A stretch of DNA of 64,000 nucleotides from Calycina herbarum (GCA_001414485.1 LLEY01000024.1:434001-498000); one strand, 5' to 3'. Positions 1-11,788 are shown, counted from the stretch's first letter. Program-made: numbers and translations. The notes: generated by a model not told the origin, from the sequence alone.

Positions 1-127
1 CTGGGGAAGGGAGCCGATTAATCCTCCGGAACGTGGGTGGGTCCGTCCGATGTTAAGGCCGATATCAGTATATCCTCCACAAACTTACTTGGCTTTGCAA
101 ACATCTTTTCTCTCCAACAACGAAACT

Positions 128-189
128 GTAAGCAGGCATACAAACAATTAATCCTTCTCTTATCAAAGTTATGATACTAACAGTTTCAG
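128..189 (+). other. probable 5'-UTR intron of the 2EXR gene
   Basis: GTAAGC donor at 128, TACTAAC branch motif at about 173-179 and TTTCAG acceptor ending at 189. It contains the first in-frame ATG, which argues that translation begins at 300. Confidence 0.6.
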
Positions 190-299
190 GTGAACCAAGA
201 CAAAAGTACTACCACCAGCAGACTTGGGATTGCAAGACAGTTCAGTTCAGTTGGTTTATTCACCATAGCGCTCAGTTGCAAAATCAAACTCGAATCGGA

Positions 300-1370
300 A
301 TGACTTCTTCAACCCCCAAAATCGACTCCAGAATAACCAGTTCTGACATCGACAAAATACCACCACCATCACCACCACCACCCAGTACTTATGCCAACCA
401 AGAGCATGTGTTCCAGCTTGCCCACCGGCCACGGCTACGGCTACGGCTAACCCCTAAAGCTTCTCTAAGAACCCCTTCTAAATTTAGTGCGTTGCCTTTA
501 GAACTGCGAATCATGATCTGGGATTCGTATCTTGCCCACAGCCGAGTTGTTTGGATTAGGTGGAATTCAAAGACAAAAAAACATACTGGCCGCGATATGG
601 AACATCCACATTTCCACATCCCTCCAATTCTACACGTGAACAGAGAGTCTCGCTCTTACGGTCTGCAGTATTACACCCTTGCATTTGCACCCTCTCCAGA
701 CAAATCACGCATCTATTTCAATTACGAGTGGGACTGGGCATATTTCAATCCGTCAGAAATTTACTATAACAAAAAGGGCATTCCTAGGGGAGTCAGTAGA
801 GTACATTTCCATAATATAACTCGCCTTTACCTGGAAGACTTCAACTTTTGGGATTTACAAAAATGCAACAGCTTTGGAGTCCTTGCTACATTCTCGAAGT
901 TGGATACAATCTTCATTTACAATCCAAATCACGATTCCGCAAAATTCGTTCCACATTGTGTATTTCCACCAAGGGACGGAGCTGTTGAAGACTTGCTAAT
1001 CCGTGTACTTGACGGAATGCACTCTGAGCTTGTCCAGAAAGGCGAGGGGAGGAATCGCTGGCCAGAACTATTGTGTAGTGAGGGAGAGGAGTGTTCTTTG
1101 CACTGTAAGTTCTGGCCTCGCCCAATCGCAATTCACGCATTATATTTCCTGCTTGATATCTACATACCTTGCTGACTTATCCCATCAGATTACCATCGAA
1201 GTTGGAATAACATCACCAGGCTTGGCCGCTACCGCATCAAATGGCCGGCGATGCTGAATCTTTACATTGACTTAATTTTTGCCAGTTCCCCCCACCCGCG
1301 TTTTGCTCACAATACGAGATTGGCTAAAGAGGAGTTGGACGCATTATGGCCACATTTGGTCCCTACTTGA
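300..1370 (+). CDS. 2EXR-domain protein (328 aa, two exons)
   Basis: Model join(300..1104,1189..1370). The intron (84 nt) starts GTAAGT, has a CTGAC branch point and ends CAG; splicing keeps frame and ends at a TGA. An in-frame ATG at 171 lies inside an apparent 5'-leader intron (128..189, GTAAGC to TACTAAC to TTTCAG), so the start at 300 is preferred. Residues about 58-165 carry the 2EXR signature: FSALPLELRIMIWDSYL, then hydrophobic blocks and a VNRESRSYGLQYYTLAF-like motif. 2EXR proteins are a large fungal family of unknown function, distantly F-box-like at the start of the domain. The first 45 residues are Pro/Ser-rich and low complexity. No functional partner is visible. Confident in family and intron; function unknown. 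Confidence 0.85.
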
Positions 1371-3190
1371 TATCATTTTCCCAATGAATGAACAGTGGGC
1401 AAAAGTCTCAAGCATTGGTGGTCGCAGTTTTTATGGTCGAGAAAGCAGGTTCCTTTTGTTTGGACTACAGAGTCTTGAAACACGAGTATCAGAAGTTTGA
1501 CGAGTTGAGCTATTGGTGGTGGGCGTGTATCATAGTTGATGCAGTTTGTAAGGAGCGAAGCATTGTACAGAACATTTGTTTGAGTTTTATCAATGCTAGC
1601 TGCAAGTCAAGAAGCTTTTCTAGTTTAATGATCTCCGCGATTCAATTCTTTCAGGTGTCAAAGATGACTGTGTTCGTAATTCGGACCGTAGTTGCTCTTT
1701 GAACAAGTAGCTAGCACAGTTCTGGTCTTCCGTCTGCGTATAACCTCCCTTTATCGCTTCAGACATTTCTCTCACAATTCAATGTATTGTGCAAAAACAA
1801 CTAAAAGAATCAAGACACTGAGTTTTTGATTCTTATAACCCTTCTTCGAAATCTTGGAGTTGTCATAGACTTTTTCGTCAGATGCCGTGTCATAGTTTCG
1901 TGCACCTGAACAAAATTTGTTGAATAATATTATTCCAAGCATTCAGGAATCAGGACAATTGATTCAATTGTTTGAAAAGGGTTCGGACAATTAAGATTCG
2001 TTCATTCTAATTACACAAAACCTTCTTAAACAATTAAGTTAACTCTCCTAGGTATTTGGAATAATATCATTAAATAGCTGCTGTTCCGAGTGCAATAAAC
2101 AATGGCATGACCTCTTACTTGCATTGTTCATAGAAAGGAGGCGTAACCGGAAGAACGCCCGTTTCTCATGCATATCAAACGGTACGTGGTGTCGAGACCA
2201 TGTGAGAATTTACCTCGTGCATGCTTTATTGCTCGAAGGACCGGGATGTTAGTTCTAGTCCATCCTTCAAGTTTGTAGAAGAGATCATTGGTATCTTGTT
2301 TCTCTCCAAACTACATCCTCTTCATCATTTTCTCGTTATGCAAACATCGAGATACTACGAAATCACTCTGACAGCTACTGCTTATGCCCTGTGCATCGTG
2401 TACCAATTATGTATTAACTCCAACATTCCACAAAGTTCTCTCCTTATTCGACAGCTGACTTCTCACTGAGATCTGGAGCTGGGAAAATTGGGGAAATTAA
2501 AACGCAATCCAACCAATTTGTTTGTCCCCTTTAACGTTGAGTCAGTTAATTCGAGGGTCTATCTTATTTGGGCTTGTAGGAAGGCGATTGCTGGTGATGA
2601 GTTTCATGAATTATTTTCTGGGATAAACCCTCTGCCGTCTGGCTTGAGAATATCAGGATGGAAATTGTGAGCTGGAATGCTTTATCCACCAATTGGATAT
2701 CTTAGTTATGCAAGAACTTGATATCGGAACTCTTTTTGCCTCAGACATTTGGGTGCCGAGGGGCTTAGAAGAATAGGTATGTGTGTTTAGTCAAAGGACG
2801 AGATTTTAGTTTAGGCTTCTGAACAGCAATTAGAATACCTCTCATTTTAATTTTGTTTGTAACTTTCCCACTGATCATTTGCACTGTTTGGGTTGCCTAA
2901 TAACGAAGTTGACATATCTTGCAACTCACATGTGTCTTGTCGTTCTCTGTGGTCACAGTAAAGCGAGTCTTATCTTTGGATCTGCTTGGTTTGCCCTTGT
3001 ACTCATTCGTCTTGTTTTCTTCAGCAATCTCCCGGTGTCGTTTAGAAGGGTGGGCCCATGAAATTCAATCGTTCAATTTTTCTGGGCTCCTCATTCTAGG
3101 ATGGGAGCAAACGAGAATGTACGGATGATGTTTTCATGAAAGTTCTCTTTGCTTCAGACTCGTACTCGGGGGTAGATTCCAAGATATAAG
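1371..3190. other. intergenic, no supported gene
   Basis: Only short ORFs (about 60-104 codons) with no recognisable motif. The stretch is moderately AT-rich. It holds an imperfect inverted-repeat pair at about 1922-1942 and 2053-2073 (described separately). Confidence 0.6.
1922..2073. repeat. short inverted-repeat pair, possible MITE remnant
   Basis: The left arm near 1922 contains AATAATATTATTCCAAG; the right arm near 2055 contains TTTGGAATAATATCATT. Reverse-complemented, the arms match at about 17 of 19 positions. The roughly 110-bp interior has no ORF. It could be a small MITE or a chance AT-rich hairpin. Confidence 0.3.
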
Positions 3191-4166
3191 ATGCCCGTCG
3201 AGTCTTCCGATTTCATCTTCAACCCAACTTCTCTTTCCCTCCGTGGGATATCGCTTCAGGAACAAAAAAAACTCTCACCAATCTCGCAACAACCAGCCTT
3301 ACCAGCCCAAGCAGCAATTGCCGTAAGTTCTTCATGGAAGTCATATGACGGAGTGCATCGACTGAACTGACTGGTCAATATAGGTTTTCACAACTTGTCG
3401 AGAAACGGATACCCTGGCTATCATCAGTCAAGCACAACATACCAACCCTCAATCTCAAAAGATCGCAAAGATGCCGCGGAAGCGGGATCTGGCCCTTACG
3501 GTAAATGGAAATGTAAATCCAGTCGGAACTAGGCACAACAACTACCTCGAAGCTACAATAGGATACATTGTAGGCGAAATTCAAGTTAACGGCACCTACT
3601 GCGAACATTGCCTAAATGGCAAGGGACGCTTTCCCTTTTGTGTTACTGTTACCGATCCGCAAACCGATCAACCTTTCTGGCAGGGCGCTTGTGTCAACTG
3701 TAGATGGCGAAATCACCCTATTGATTGCTCACTCCATGCTTCTCACGCTGGAAATGTCCCTCCGCCCCCACCGCCCCGACCTCGGCTCCAGGTGTTTCCA
3801 CCGCTACCGCCACCACCAAGTGATGATGAGGGCGGTGACAATCCATTGGATGAGGATGGAGGAGTCCCTGGAGAAGAATCGTGGAGTGGGGTTCTGAGAA
3901 GTAGTGTCAAGAGAAACAGGAAGAAGCAAACAGTTCATGATGAAGTTGGATTGAACGACGAGATTGATTTCGGCAATCCCAGGGGCATTGGAAAACAACT
4001 AGCAGTTAACGATGAAGATGAAGATGAAGATTGGAATGTGACTCAGTATGCTGGTAAGAAGCCGAAGAGAGGTAAAACAAGGTCCAAGGCACAGCGAACT
4101 GGTCGGCCCAGAAATCCAAAAGTTGCAAAGCTTCTGCTCGCAGTCCTCGGGGAGCTCTACGGTTGA
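3191..4166 (+). CDS. six-Cys (DUF3716-like) domain protein, paralogue 1
   Basis: Model join(3191..3322,3384..4166), 304 aa; the 61-nt intron (GTAAGT ... AATATAG) is phase 0 and joins two open frames. The shared domain is at residues about 98-160. It begins YLEATIGYIVGE and continues CxxC, GRFPFC, GACVNCRW and CSL, with cysteines at about 117, 120, 130, 147, 150 and 159. The CxxC-C-CxxC-C spacing suggests a metal-binding fold (inference). I recall this pattern as Pfam DUF3716, a fungal domain of unknown function. A Pro-rich linker follows (about 165-195), then an acidic stretch and a Lys/Arg-rich C-terminus, which would suit a nuclear protein. It is the first of three same-strand paralogues; an RKRDLAL motif before the domain is shared with paralogue 2. 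Confidence 0.8.
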
Positions 4167-4773
4167 ACTCGGCTGAGATGGGCTAGTAAGAAAGAAGGAC
4201 CGAGTGGGTGTGCAGTGTCGGAAATTATAAGGAGTTATTCCTGAGATAACTTATTCACTATCGATATTTGATGATTCCGACGTCTGGAGTGCTTGGTAAC
4301 GAAGTCGTTACACATTCTTCAACTCCCTTGTTTCTTGTGACTTATTCAGAAAACGAGACTCATAATACTGGTTACGCGATTTGTTTTTTTGCTTGATAGC
4401 TTTGCTTTGCTCGTTGTTTCTTTCCTAGTTCCCTGGAACCATCTAGAACGCGGTAGGATTTGCTGTTTGAGACTTTGGATTATTTGGATTTTTCATCATG
4501 GGCATAGAGCAAGCGAGAATAGACGCACGGGGTTTCCTGAAAGCTCTGATGCCTTCAAGAAATTACTGTGTGACACATCTTGTTTGCTCCATGTCAGACC
4601 TTGCCTGATTTCGGATGGAGTCGAAGGGTATATAATCACCCCCGAGGTCTTGGAATTCTTGTCAAATCAAGTTTGACGGTATTCCCCTTCCAAGACAGCA
4701 AAATCAACTCTAGCCAAGGATAAGTCCCTCCAGAGAAAGATACACCACTGCACTGTCACCCAGAAGTGTCAAA
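4167..4773. other. intergenic between paralogues 1 and 2
   Basis: About 600 bp without a convincing gene; a 95-codon ORF at 4389-4676 has no recognisable features. It presumably holds the terminator of paralogue 1 and promoter of paralogue 2. Confidence 0.55.
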
Positions 4774-5847
4774 ATGTCCCGGAAGCAGAAAGAAATCAAG
4801 GTAAGATTTCATTGCTCTGCTATTTATTGTCAATGAAACGACCACTAATTCAAACGGCGATAGCCATTCGACATCTGCATACCAGCAGAAACCGACAACA
4901 TCCTCACTCTTGCAAGAACTGGCTCTACCATCGCAAAAGAAATCGTCAACAATGTCAATATACATCGGAAGCGAGATTTGGCTTTGGCAAGTGATATGAA
5001 CTCAACACCAAATTCACTCCCTTGCTATCTCGAAGCTTCCTTGGGATACATTCACGGGGATTTGCAAGACAACGACAAGTGTTGTACCAAATGCGCACGA
5101 GGAGGTGGCCGATTCCCTTTCTGCGTTACTCTCAGCAATTGGGTTGATCGCAAGAAGTACTTTGGGGGTGCTTGTATCAATTGTCGCTGGACCAACCACC
5201 CAGAGGAGTGCTCGCTCAATACAACCTCGAATGGAGATGGCAAAAAGCTGCGAGGAATAGTCGACATGGATCCAAAAGATCCTCCTGGTCCGTCTGATGG
5301 GAGTGGAGCTTCGGACGATGATGACGATGATACAATGGGCGAGGATGAACCGGTGATCGAAAGAAAAACTCGAGGCAGAGCGAGAGGAAAGGGGCAGAAA
5401 CCAGCAGTTCAGGAAGAGGAAGAAGAAGAAGATGATGATGATCCAATGGACGAGGATGAACCGGTGATCGAAACAAAATCGCGGGACAGAGCGAGGGGAA
5501 AGGGGAAAAAGCAAGTAGTCCAGGAAGGACATGATGATGATGATGATGATGGGAGTGATATGGATAAAGACATGGTCGAGGCTGGAAACGAGGACGAAAG
5601 TGATGCGAGTGATCCGGAGGGAAAGGGAAAGCAGTCAGCAATTATCGAGGACACAGAAAGTGAAACTGAGGTCAAGCCAACTCAACCCGCTGGTCGCAAG
5701 TCAACAAGAGGTGTCGCGAAACCAAAGGGCAAGAAACCAGCACTTTCATCACAAACTCCCGGTGTCAAAGATGGAACCAAAGCTGCTAAAGGCAAGGCAA
5801 AAGAAGGAATAAAGAAGAATCCCGATGGTTCTCGGAACAGAGAATAA
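4774..5847 (+). CDS. six-Cys (DUF3716-like) domain protein, paralogue 2
   Basis: Model join(4774..4800,4864..5847), 336 aa. The first exon encodes only nine residues (MSRKQKEIK). The 63-nt intron has GTAAGA, an ACTAAT branch and a GATAG acceptor, and is phase 0. The domain is at residues about 62-127, with YLEASLGYIHGD, CCTKC, GRFPFC, GACINCRW and CSL. After it comes a long acidic and basic tail with an internal repeat: a run of Asp, then MGEDEPVIE or MDEDEPVIE, then RARGKG, seen twice with a third degenerate Asp-rich unit. The extreme C-terminus is Lys-rich. The composition suggests a nuclear or chromatin-associated protein (inference only). The minus-strand ORFs opposite the acidic tail are shadows of its GAN codons. 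Confidence 0.8.
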
Positions 5848-7753
5848 CCGAAATCGATATCGACCCAAACGCGCTCATTGGCAGTGATGGGGGGCAACAA
5901 TGTGGAGGATCGGAAATGTCTTTGGGAAAGGTGGTAAATTATTTTTCGGGTGTATGGTCTGAGCATGCAGCCCCCCTCTCCACTTCAGAGTTCCTCATTA
6001 GTAATTGAAATATGAACTAAGACTTGAAGGATTTCTGATACATGATATGTGATTCTCGTGAAGCGGATTTGCAATAATTGAGAGTTGAAATTGTGCTGGT
6101 CAGAGCAACAAAAATATACCGCGGTTTCGCTAAGAGTACCAGCAGAGCCGAGAAAATTGGAACCACGATGAGCTCTTTTTATTCCAAGTTCACGATGTAT
6201 TTCATCGAGATCGCTCAGAAAATGGCAGACTCACCTTTGGGCTGCTTATTGCATGATCTCAACAAGCAGACTTTCATTGCAAATGTTGACAACTCCCCAC
6301 CCCCTTTCACATTTACAATAATGACGGTAATACGATTTCTTGAAAAGATTCAGTGGGTCTCTTTCGGAGAAACCACCTGATTTGAATGGTGCTTTTCCGC
6401 TCAGCTGGCTCTACTTGCTGAGGTGAGAATAAACTTGGTGAAGCAGTTTCACCACAGCTACTTCGTTCTGGCTCCGATCCGAAGAAACGCCCCCTCCTTG
6501 ACCAGAGTCGGAATTACACACAGTCTCTTGAAGGCTTCAGTGTATTGTAATGTGCTTCGCATGGACAATAAAAGTGGTCTAGAAATCCATTTTTGAAGCG
6601 AATTAGGTCCAAGCTTTTGAGGGGTTGCGCTATTCTGTCCTCAACGCTAGCAAGGGCCCCTACACGCCACCAGAGATACCCCTGTACAAATATTCCCTCT
6701 TGGAAAGGGGGCCCCCTTCAACCCCCCCATGTGGGAGGGACACCCACCCACGCCCTCCCGCCACGTAGCAAAAGTACAGGAAAGCAACTTACAAGTCAGT
6801 CAAGAACCCAAGTCAAGAACCCAAGTTAAGAATCCAAGTTAGGAATCCAAGTTAAGAATCCACGTTAAGAATCCAAGTTAAGAATACAAGTGAAGAGTAA
6901 TAAGAAAGTAACTCACAAGTCAGTTAAGAATCCAAGTCAGACGTAATACGGAAGTTACTCATATATAGAAGCCTATCTATTTGAAGGGAATCTAGCCCCC
7001 CTTTAACCACTCGGCGAGAGGAACGCCCTCTCGCGCTCTCCCGTCGTGGGAAAGTGGTTGTAGTAAAGTCCATAGAAAGTAACTGCGTCGCTTAAGTTTT
7101 TCGTATCTTTCGAGAAGGGGAGAGTACTTACAAGATTACTTGAGAGTTGTTGTTGATAGTATTGTTAATAGTATGTTTTAACGTTCAATTACGCACTATG
7201 TATTATATAGCAAGTCAACAATGCACAGACCACGTAAAAGCTTGCCGTTGACACTAGACATACGCTAGAAAGAAGCTAGTAGGGTACCCTAGCTAGCTTT
7301 GAGAACAGAATAGCATTTCCCGAGATAATTACTTTGCATTACGCCACGAACCTGGAACACGAGGCCTCTATCGCGATATTGTATAACAACCCTAAATCGT
7401 CAAGAAACTTGTTTACAACTTCAACAACTTTGTATTTGTAAACCTACTTGCGTTGGCTTGGCATCCACGTGGAACCTTGGCCAATTTGATTGAACTAATC
7501 ACGTTGACCCCCGAGCTTCTGTTAACCAATTCATACTGACTTTCACCTTATTTGCGAGTTTGTGAAAGTCTTACTCTGCTTGAAGGTGATCTGATTGCTC
7601 CATGCAGCATTCACCTGGTTGCGTTTTCCGGCTCGCTTAATTTTGCCATATAAAAACCCGTTCCTAAACCATAAATCCCTTCGTAACCACTTTCTCCAAT
7701 CTGCATCTTTGTTTCTTGAAGCTCACAACCGCTACGGGAAAATTGATGTCAAA
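5848..7753. other. intergenic, repeat-bearing, no supported gene
   Basis: No ORF here resembles a protein I know; a 100-codon ORF at 6078-6380 has no homologue I recognise. From about 6640 the sequence changes character: GC-rich polypyrimidine tracts, a 13-bp minisatellite (separate entry), then A/T-rich sequence to about 7330. The 6640-7330 part may be a mobile-element remnant, but no TIR, LTR or coding evidence was found. The leader of paralogue 3 lies just before 7754. Confidence 0.5.
6792..6930 (+). repeat. 13-bp minisatellite, about 7 units
   Basis: Degenerate tandem copies of a unit close to CAAGTTAAGAATC (variants CAAGTCAAGAACC, CAAGTTAGGAATC, CACGTTAAGAATC, CAAGTTAAGAATA, CAAGTGAAGAGT). 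A further AGTTAAGAATCCAAGTC copy follows at about 6917-6932. Confidence 0.8.
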
Positions 7754-9091
7754 ATGGAAGAAGATGAGGATGGACGAGTCGACGATCCCAATGAGAGTCC
7801 CTCAAAGGCCCCGGCCCCTCAACACCCACCGGGAAACCCCTTGGCTTCTGGTGCTGCTCAGCACCCAGCAGTTAGAGCTTGTGACGCCAAATTCATGAGT
7901 TACGTCGACCACTTCAACAAAGCAAATCCAGGATTTCAATCAACAGCAGCCCCCTCTGAGGGTTCTTGGACATTCAATCCGCAACCCATAGGCCCTTCTC
8001 AACAACAAACCGCCCCGTTACCTTCACCAGCTGCTCAACCAACCGTCATTTCTGCGATTGCCGCCCCAGCTCGTGAACAGATTGTCATTCCAAGAAACTG
8101 GACTCCCAGCCATCAGCGAATATACACTGTAAGTTTAACATAACAGTTCTATAGAAAAACTACTCACCTGTGGACACAGGGAAATTTGGAACGCACTGAG
8201 GAAGAAAGACAAATGGATACCCTCTATGTGATCAATAATCCACCGCCTAGTTCGCACGCCCGAAATATTATCAACAATATGGTGCCGCAAAGAGAGTTGC
8301 TTATCAAACCCCCCCGAGGCGCCAACCGTGCAGCCGACCTTGTGTATGATGTCAAGGAGAAGAACAAAAGACGTTACGGTGAAGCGAATGTGGGTTATAT
8401 CTATGGCCAGGAGGCTCCGACTCCCTGTACAAGATGTGCGAAGGACGGTGGACGATACGCCTATTGCGTCACTATGGCCGACTACTCTGGAAAGCCTTAT
8501 TTTTTCGGATCATGTACGAACTGCAGAGCGCAAGACGATACACGGCAGTGCTCTTTGGCAAACCCACCCCCCGTGAAAAGAGGTACTGATGGAGCAGGTG
8601 GTGGAAATAGTGGAGGAGGAAGCGGTGGAAGCGGTGGAAGTGGTGGGGTTGGTGGAGGAGTGGCAGGTCTCTCTACTGGAACATTCTCTCTTGCATTCAA
8701 CAGTGTTTCCCAGCAACCTAGCCGAGACGTTGAAATGGAGGACTATGAGAACCCGGGAACGACGACACCTGAGAGCACTCAGTATACACCGAGCAACTCA
8801 TCTTCTGCGGAGCTTTGGGGTCAAATTACACCAGGAAGCAGCAGCGCCAACTCCACTGGAATGTCTTCTGGACTCAACTTTGGACCTCAAGCTGGACCTG
8901 AATATCCTGTGAATAGCAATCCAAGAGGCCAAGCGGTCTACTGGAAGCATGTGATTGATACTAGAGCTGCAAGTCAAAACACCGGAACTGTTGAAGCACA
9001 ACAACCATCAGGCGAAAGCATTGCAGATGAAGATGAGCCAATGGGTCCCAAGCCTGGTGACTTTGGTCTTGGTGGCAAGGGGTGGTGGTAA
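7754..9091 (+). CDS. six-Cys (DUF3716-like) domain protein, paralogue 3
   Basis: Model join(7754..8128,8180..9091), 428 aa. The start at 7754 (AAAATGG) is chosen over an in-frame ATG at 7595 because the stretch between reads like leader sequence and the N-terminus MEEDEDG suits the family. The 51-nt intron (GTAAGT ... GACACAG) is phase 0. The domain is at residues about 188-255, with YGEANVGYIYGQ, CTRC, GGRYAYC, GSCTNCR and CSL; it keeps all six cysteines but is more divergent than the other two. A Gly/Ser-rich linker (about residues 263-290) and a Ser/Thr/Pro-rich, likely disordered tail follow. The N-terminal 125 residues are Pro/Ala/Gln-rich. Function unknown. Confidence 0.78.
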
Positions 9092-10320
9092 GAGGTAAGA
9101 AAGCGGAAGTCAGTCAACTCATGTTGATGATTTTGCCTTTGCTTTTGCTTTGGTGGATGGACGGAATAATTGGAAGGCATTATTCTCATGGACTTGTGTT
9201 GAGTTAATAGACCGTCAAACTGAAATTGATTTAAGCCATTGAGATGATCTCCATTTGACAAGATTTATGAAATGGCGTATTACTAACACTATCATCTTTT
9301 ATAAATAGGCGAACTTTAGAGAGATCTGTAATAATTCCGTAAAATGTACGGCTACTTACAAAATCAGCTAGAATAAGATGTCCTCCTAAGTTACAAATGC
9401 TGGTTTAGTAACATATTTCAGCTTTCTTTGAAGGATTTCCATTTCGCTTCACCTATTAACTTGAATTTCCAAGTACACTTCTCCTTCTCTCGCTCAAGAT
9501 ATTCGGAATATGGGAGGGAACCACTTCAAAACCCACATCAATAAATCTACGACCTCTCGTACTAGATGTTGAAATGAGCAGCGAAGGTCGTATTCAAGGG
9601 TTTGACCAAAAGACAGGTTATGCTATGGAGCTACAACTCACTGAGGCTAATGAGAGTCTTCCTACTCCAGCAAGCCAAATAGCTGATGAATAAAATGGCT
9701 TTGGGTTTTGTTCCACATCCCAAAGTTAGTTGAGATTGTCCCAAATTATTTCGGATTTCAAAAGCTCGAGGTGTCATCAACTCACGAAATCCCTCTCCAT
9801 CTCAAACACAAAACCCCCTCGAAAGAACCCCGACTTAAAAGAAAAGTCGCCCCTCAACCACAGACAACGCCAAGTAGAAGATCTCCAAAGAAAGTGGAAC
9901 CCCCCACAAACAAACATGCTCAAACCTTCTCAAGCCATCCCATCCCATCCCATCTCCATTATTATCCCAAAGTCCCCATCAAACCCCATTTCCTCTCCCA
10001 TTTCCATTCGTCACTTCAAAAGTTTGAATTACGGAAGGCACGAATATGAGGGAGTTTTAGCGATCCACTCTTTGAAATCCCCGTCGGTTGCCCATGGTTC
10101 TTTCCCCACTTATGGGGATTTCCCAAGACCCTCCGTTGATTTTCCAAGGGAAAGAATGACGGGGTAGGTGAGCATGTTTAAATAGAAGATGGCGTCTCCT
10201 CCTCTTCTGGTGGCTTGACCTGTTTCTTGAAGTCTGGTTTCTCCTCATCATTTTTTTTTAGAAGGACAAGGGGAAAAGAATAGCGATTTGAGAAAGGAAG
10301 TCTGAGGGTGGAGAGCAAAG
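9092..10320. other. intergenic, no supported gene
   Basis: Two overlapping ORFs at about 9708-10167 are Lys/Pro/Ser-rich and look non-coding. A 39-codon ORF at 9574-9693 is too short to support. The last part is the promoter and leader of the copper transporter at 10321. Confidence 0.5.
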
Positions 10321-11204
10321 ATGAATATGGCTACAATGACATCGACGGCTGCGGCTGCTACTACGACGAGTGCGATGGATATGGATATGGATGTTGGGAC
10401 TTGTAAGGTTGGGAGTGTAAGTCATTTTTCCTGTTCTTTTCCCGGGGTCTGGATTGCGATTCTGGATTGCGGATTGGGGACTTACTCCGGAGGACGATGA
10501 GCGATCCTCAAAGACTGCGGACCAGTTCAATTCAATTGAGTTCAATTGAGTCCAGCAAGCAGACTTCTCGAACCCTCCTCAACCCTCCTCGAAACTCCCC
10601 AAACAAACCCCCAAAAAATACCAACTAACACAATCAACAGATGCTCTGGAATTGGTACACCATAGACGCATGCTTCATCTCCACCTCCTGGCACATAACC
10701 TCCAACGCCATGTTCGCCGGCTCCTGCATCGGCGTAATCCTCCTAGTAATGACGCTCGAATTCCTACGCCGAACAGCAAAAGAATACGACCGTCACATAA
10801 TACGGCAATTCCAGCGATCCCTCACCCTCCCACCACAAAATCCAAAATCTTGCTCAGACGACGAAAAGCCGATCGGTAATAGTATGGGTATGGGAGGAGC
10901 ACCAATACAATTCCGCCCGAATCTCTTCCAACAAGCAGTACGAGCGACATTTCATATGCTGCAGTTTACTGTGGCGTATTTCGTTATGTTGTTGGCTATG
11001 TATTATAATGGGTATCTGATTATTTGTATTATTATTGGGGCTTGGTTGGGGGCTTTTGTTTTCGGGTGGGAGACTATTAATTTGAGGTTTGTCTTTTCCC
11101 TCTCCTTTCCCCTTCCAGCCCAAACCAAATCAAAAGGAGGAAAAAATGCTAATTGAAATAGCGGGATTGGACCACAAGAAGAGGCGACTTTATGTTGTGG
11201 CTGA
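10321..11204 (+). CDS. Ctr-family copper transporter (194 aa)
   Basis: Model join(10321..10416,10641..11086,11162..11204). Exon 1 encodes a Met-rich N-terminus (MDMDMDVGTCKVGS), as expected for copper capture. Exon 2 opens with MLWNWYTIDACFIS, a Ctr hallmark, and encodes three membrane segments: about residues 52-70, then two close together near 140-180. TM2 has the MxxxM copper motif (VMLLAM) and TM3 the GxxxG packing motif (GAWLGAFVFG). The C-terminus ends with a Cys-Cys pair. The predicted role is high-affinity Cu(I) uptake at plasma or vacuolar membrane as a trimer, closest to the Ctr3 type (family knowledge). The introns are 224 and 75 nt. For exon 3 the acceptor at 11161 was preferred over a CAG at 11116-11118 because it has a CTAAT branch site and gives the Cys-Cys end. 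Confidence 0.88.
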
Positions 11205-11788
11205 GAAGTGATGAGGGGAGGTTTTTCATTCAATGTTTATATTCAAAAGGGATGAAGGAGTAGAGTAGATGAAATATCTACATGTCTTTAAGAAAATGGT
11301 AGACCACGGTTGTTCGTATACCTTGAAAACGTCCTGAAATGATCTTCATGCCCCATTGAAGCTTGATATGCCACGCCTGGGAATTCGCGACAATTGTCTA
11401 AAGGCACTTACTCTTTTTGAAATTGTCCCAAGTCCGGAAGCGTAATTATTCAAGCCGCGTAGGACAATTGAACTGATTTTCCGATTGTTGGTTGAATAAT
11501 AGAGGCACCTTTCTCTTGATCAATTACTGGTGCTCTCCCTACGCAGTGCCATTTCCGCAAAGCCAATGGAGTGAAAACAGGGTTGGAAGGAATTGGGATT
11601 GGTATTGGAGTAGATGAAAAATATCTACATGTTTTATAAAAACGCCGTTCCATGATTAGCCTTTTGTAATAAGCCTTTGGTATACCTTTTTTCAAACGCC
11701 GTCTAAAATGCTTTCCATGTCCCCTCAAATGTTGATCCCTATGTAATCCCATTTCCGCAAAGGAAATATAGCCATGCAGTGTTTGGAT
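11205..11788. other. intergenic with a diverged duplication
   Basis: Gene-free space between the convergent copper transporter and DUS2. About 110 bp near 11260-11370 and 11607-11735 look like diverged copies: both begin GAGTAGATGAA, then ATATCTACATGT, and later share TATACCTT and an AAACG-CGTC-TGAAATG-like stretch. Confidence 0.5.

Noticed and set aside
171..299. N-terminal extension of the 2EXR protein from the ATG at 171
   Set aside because: The ATG lies within an apparent leader intron (128-189) with TACTAAC and TTTCAG.
5014..5675. Long minus-strand ORFs opposite paralogue 2
   Set aside because: Low-complexity shadows of the Asp/Glu-rich coding strand.
9574..9693. A 39-codon ORF
   Set aside because: Too short and without homologue; kept only as part of the intergenic description.
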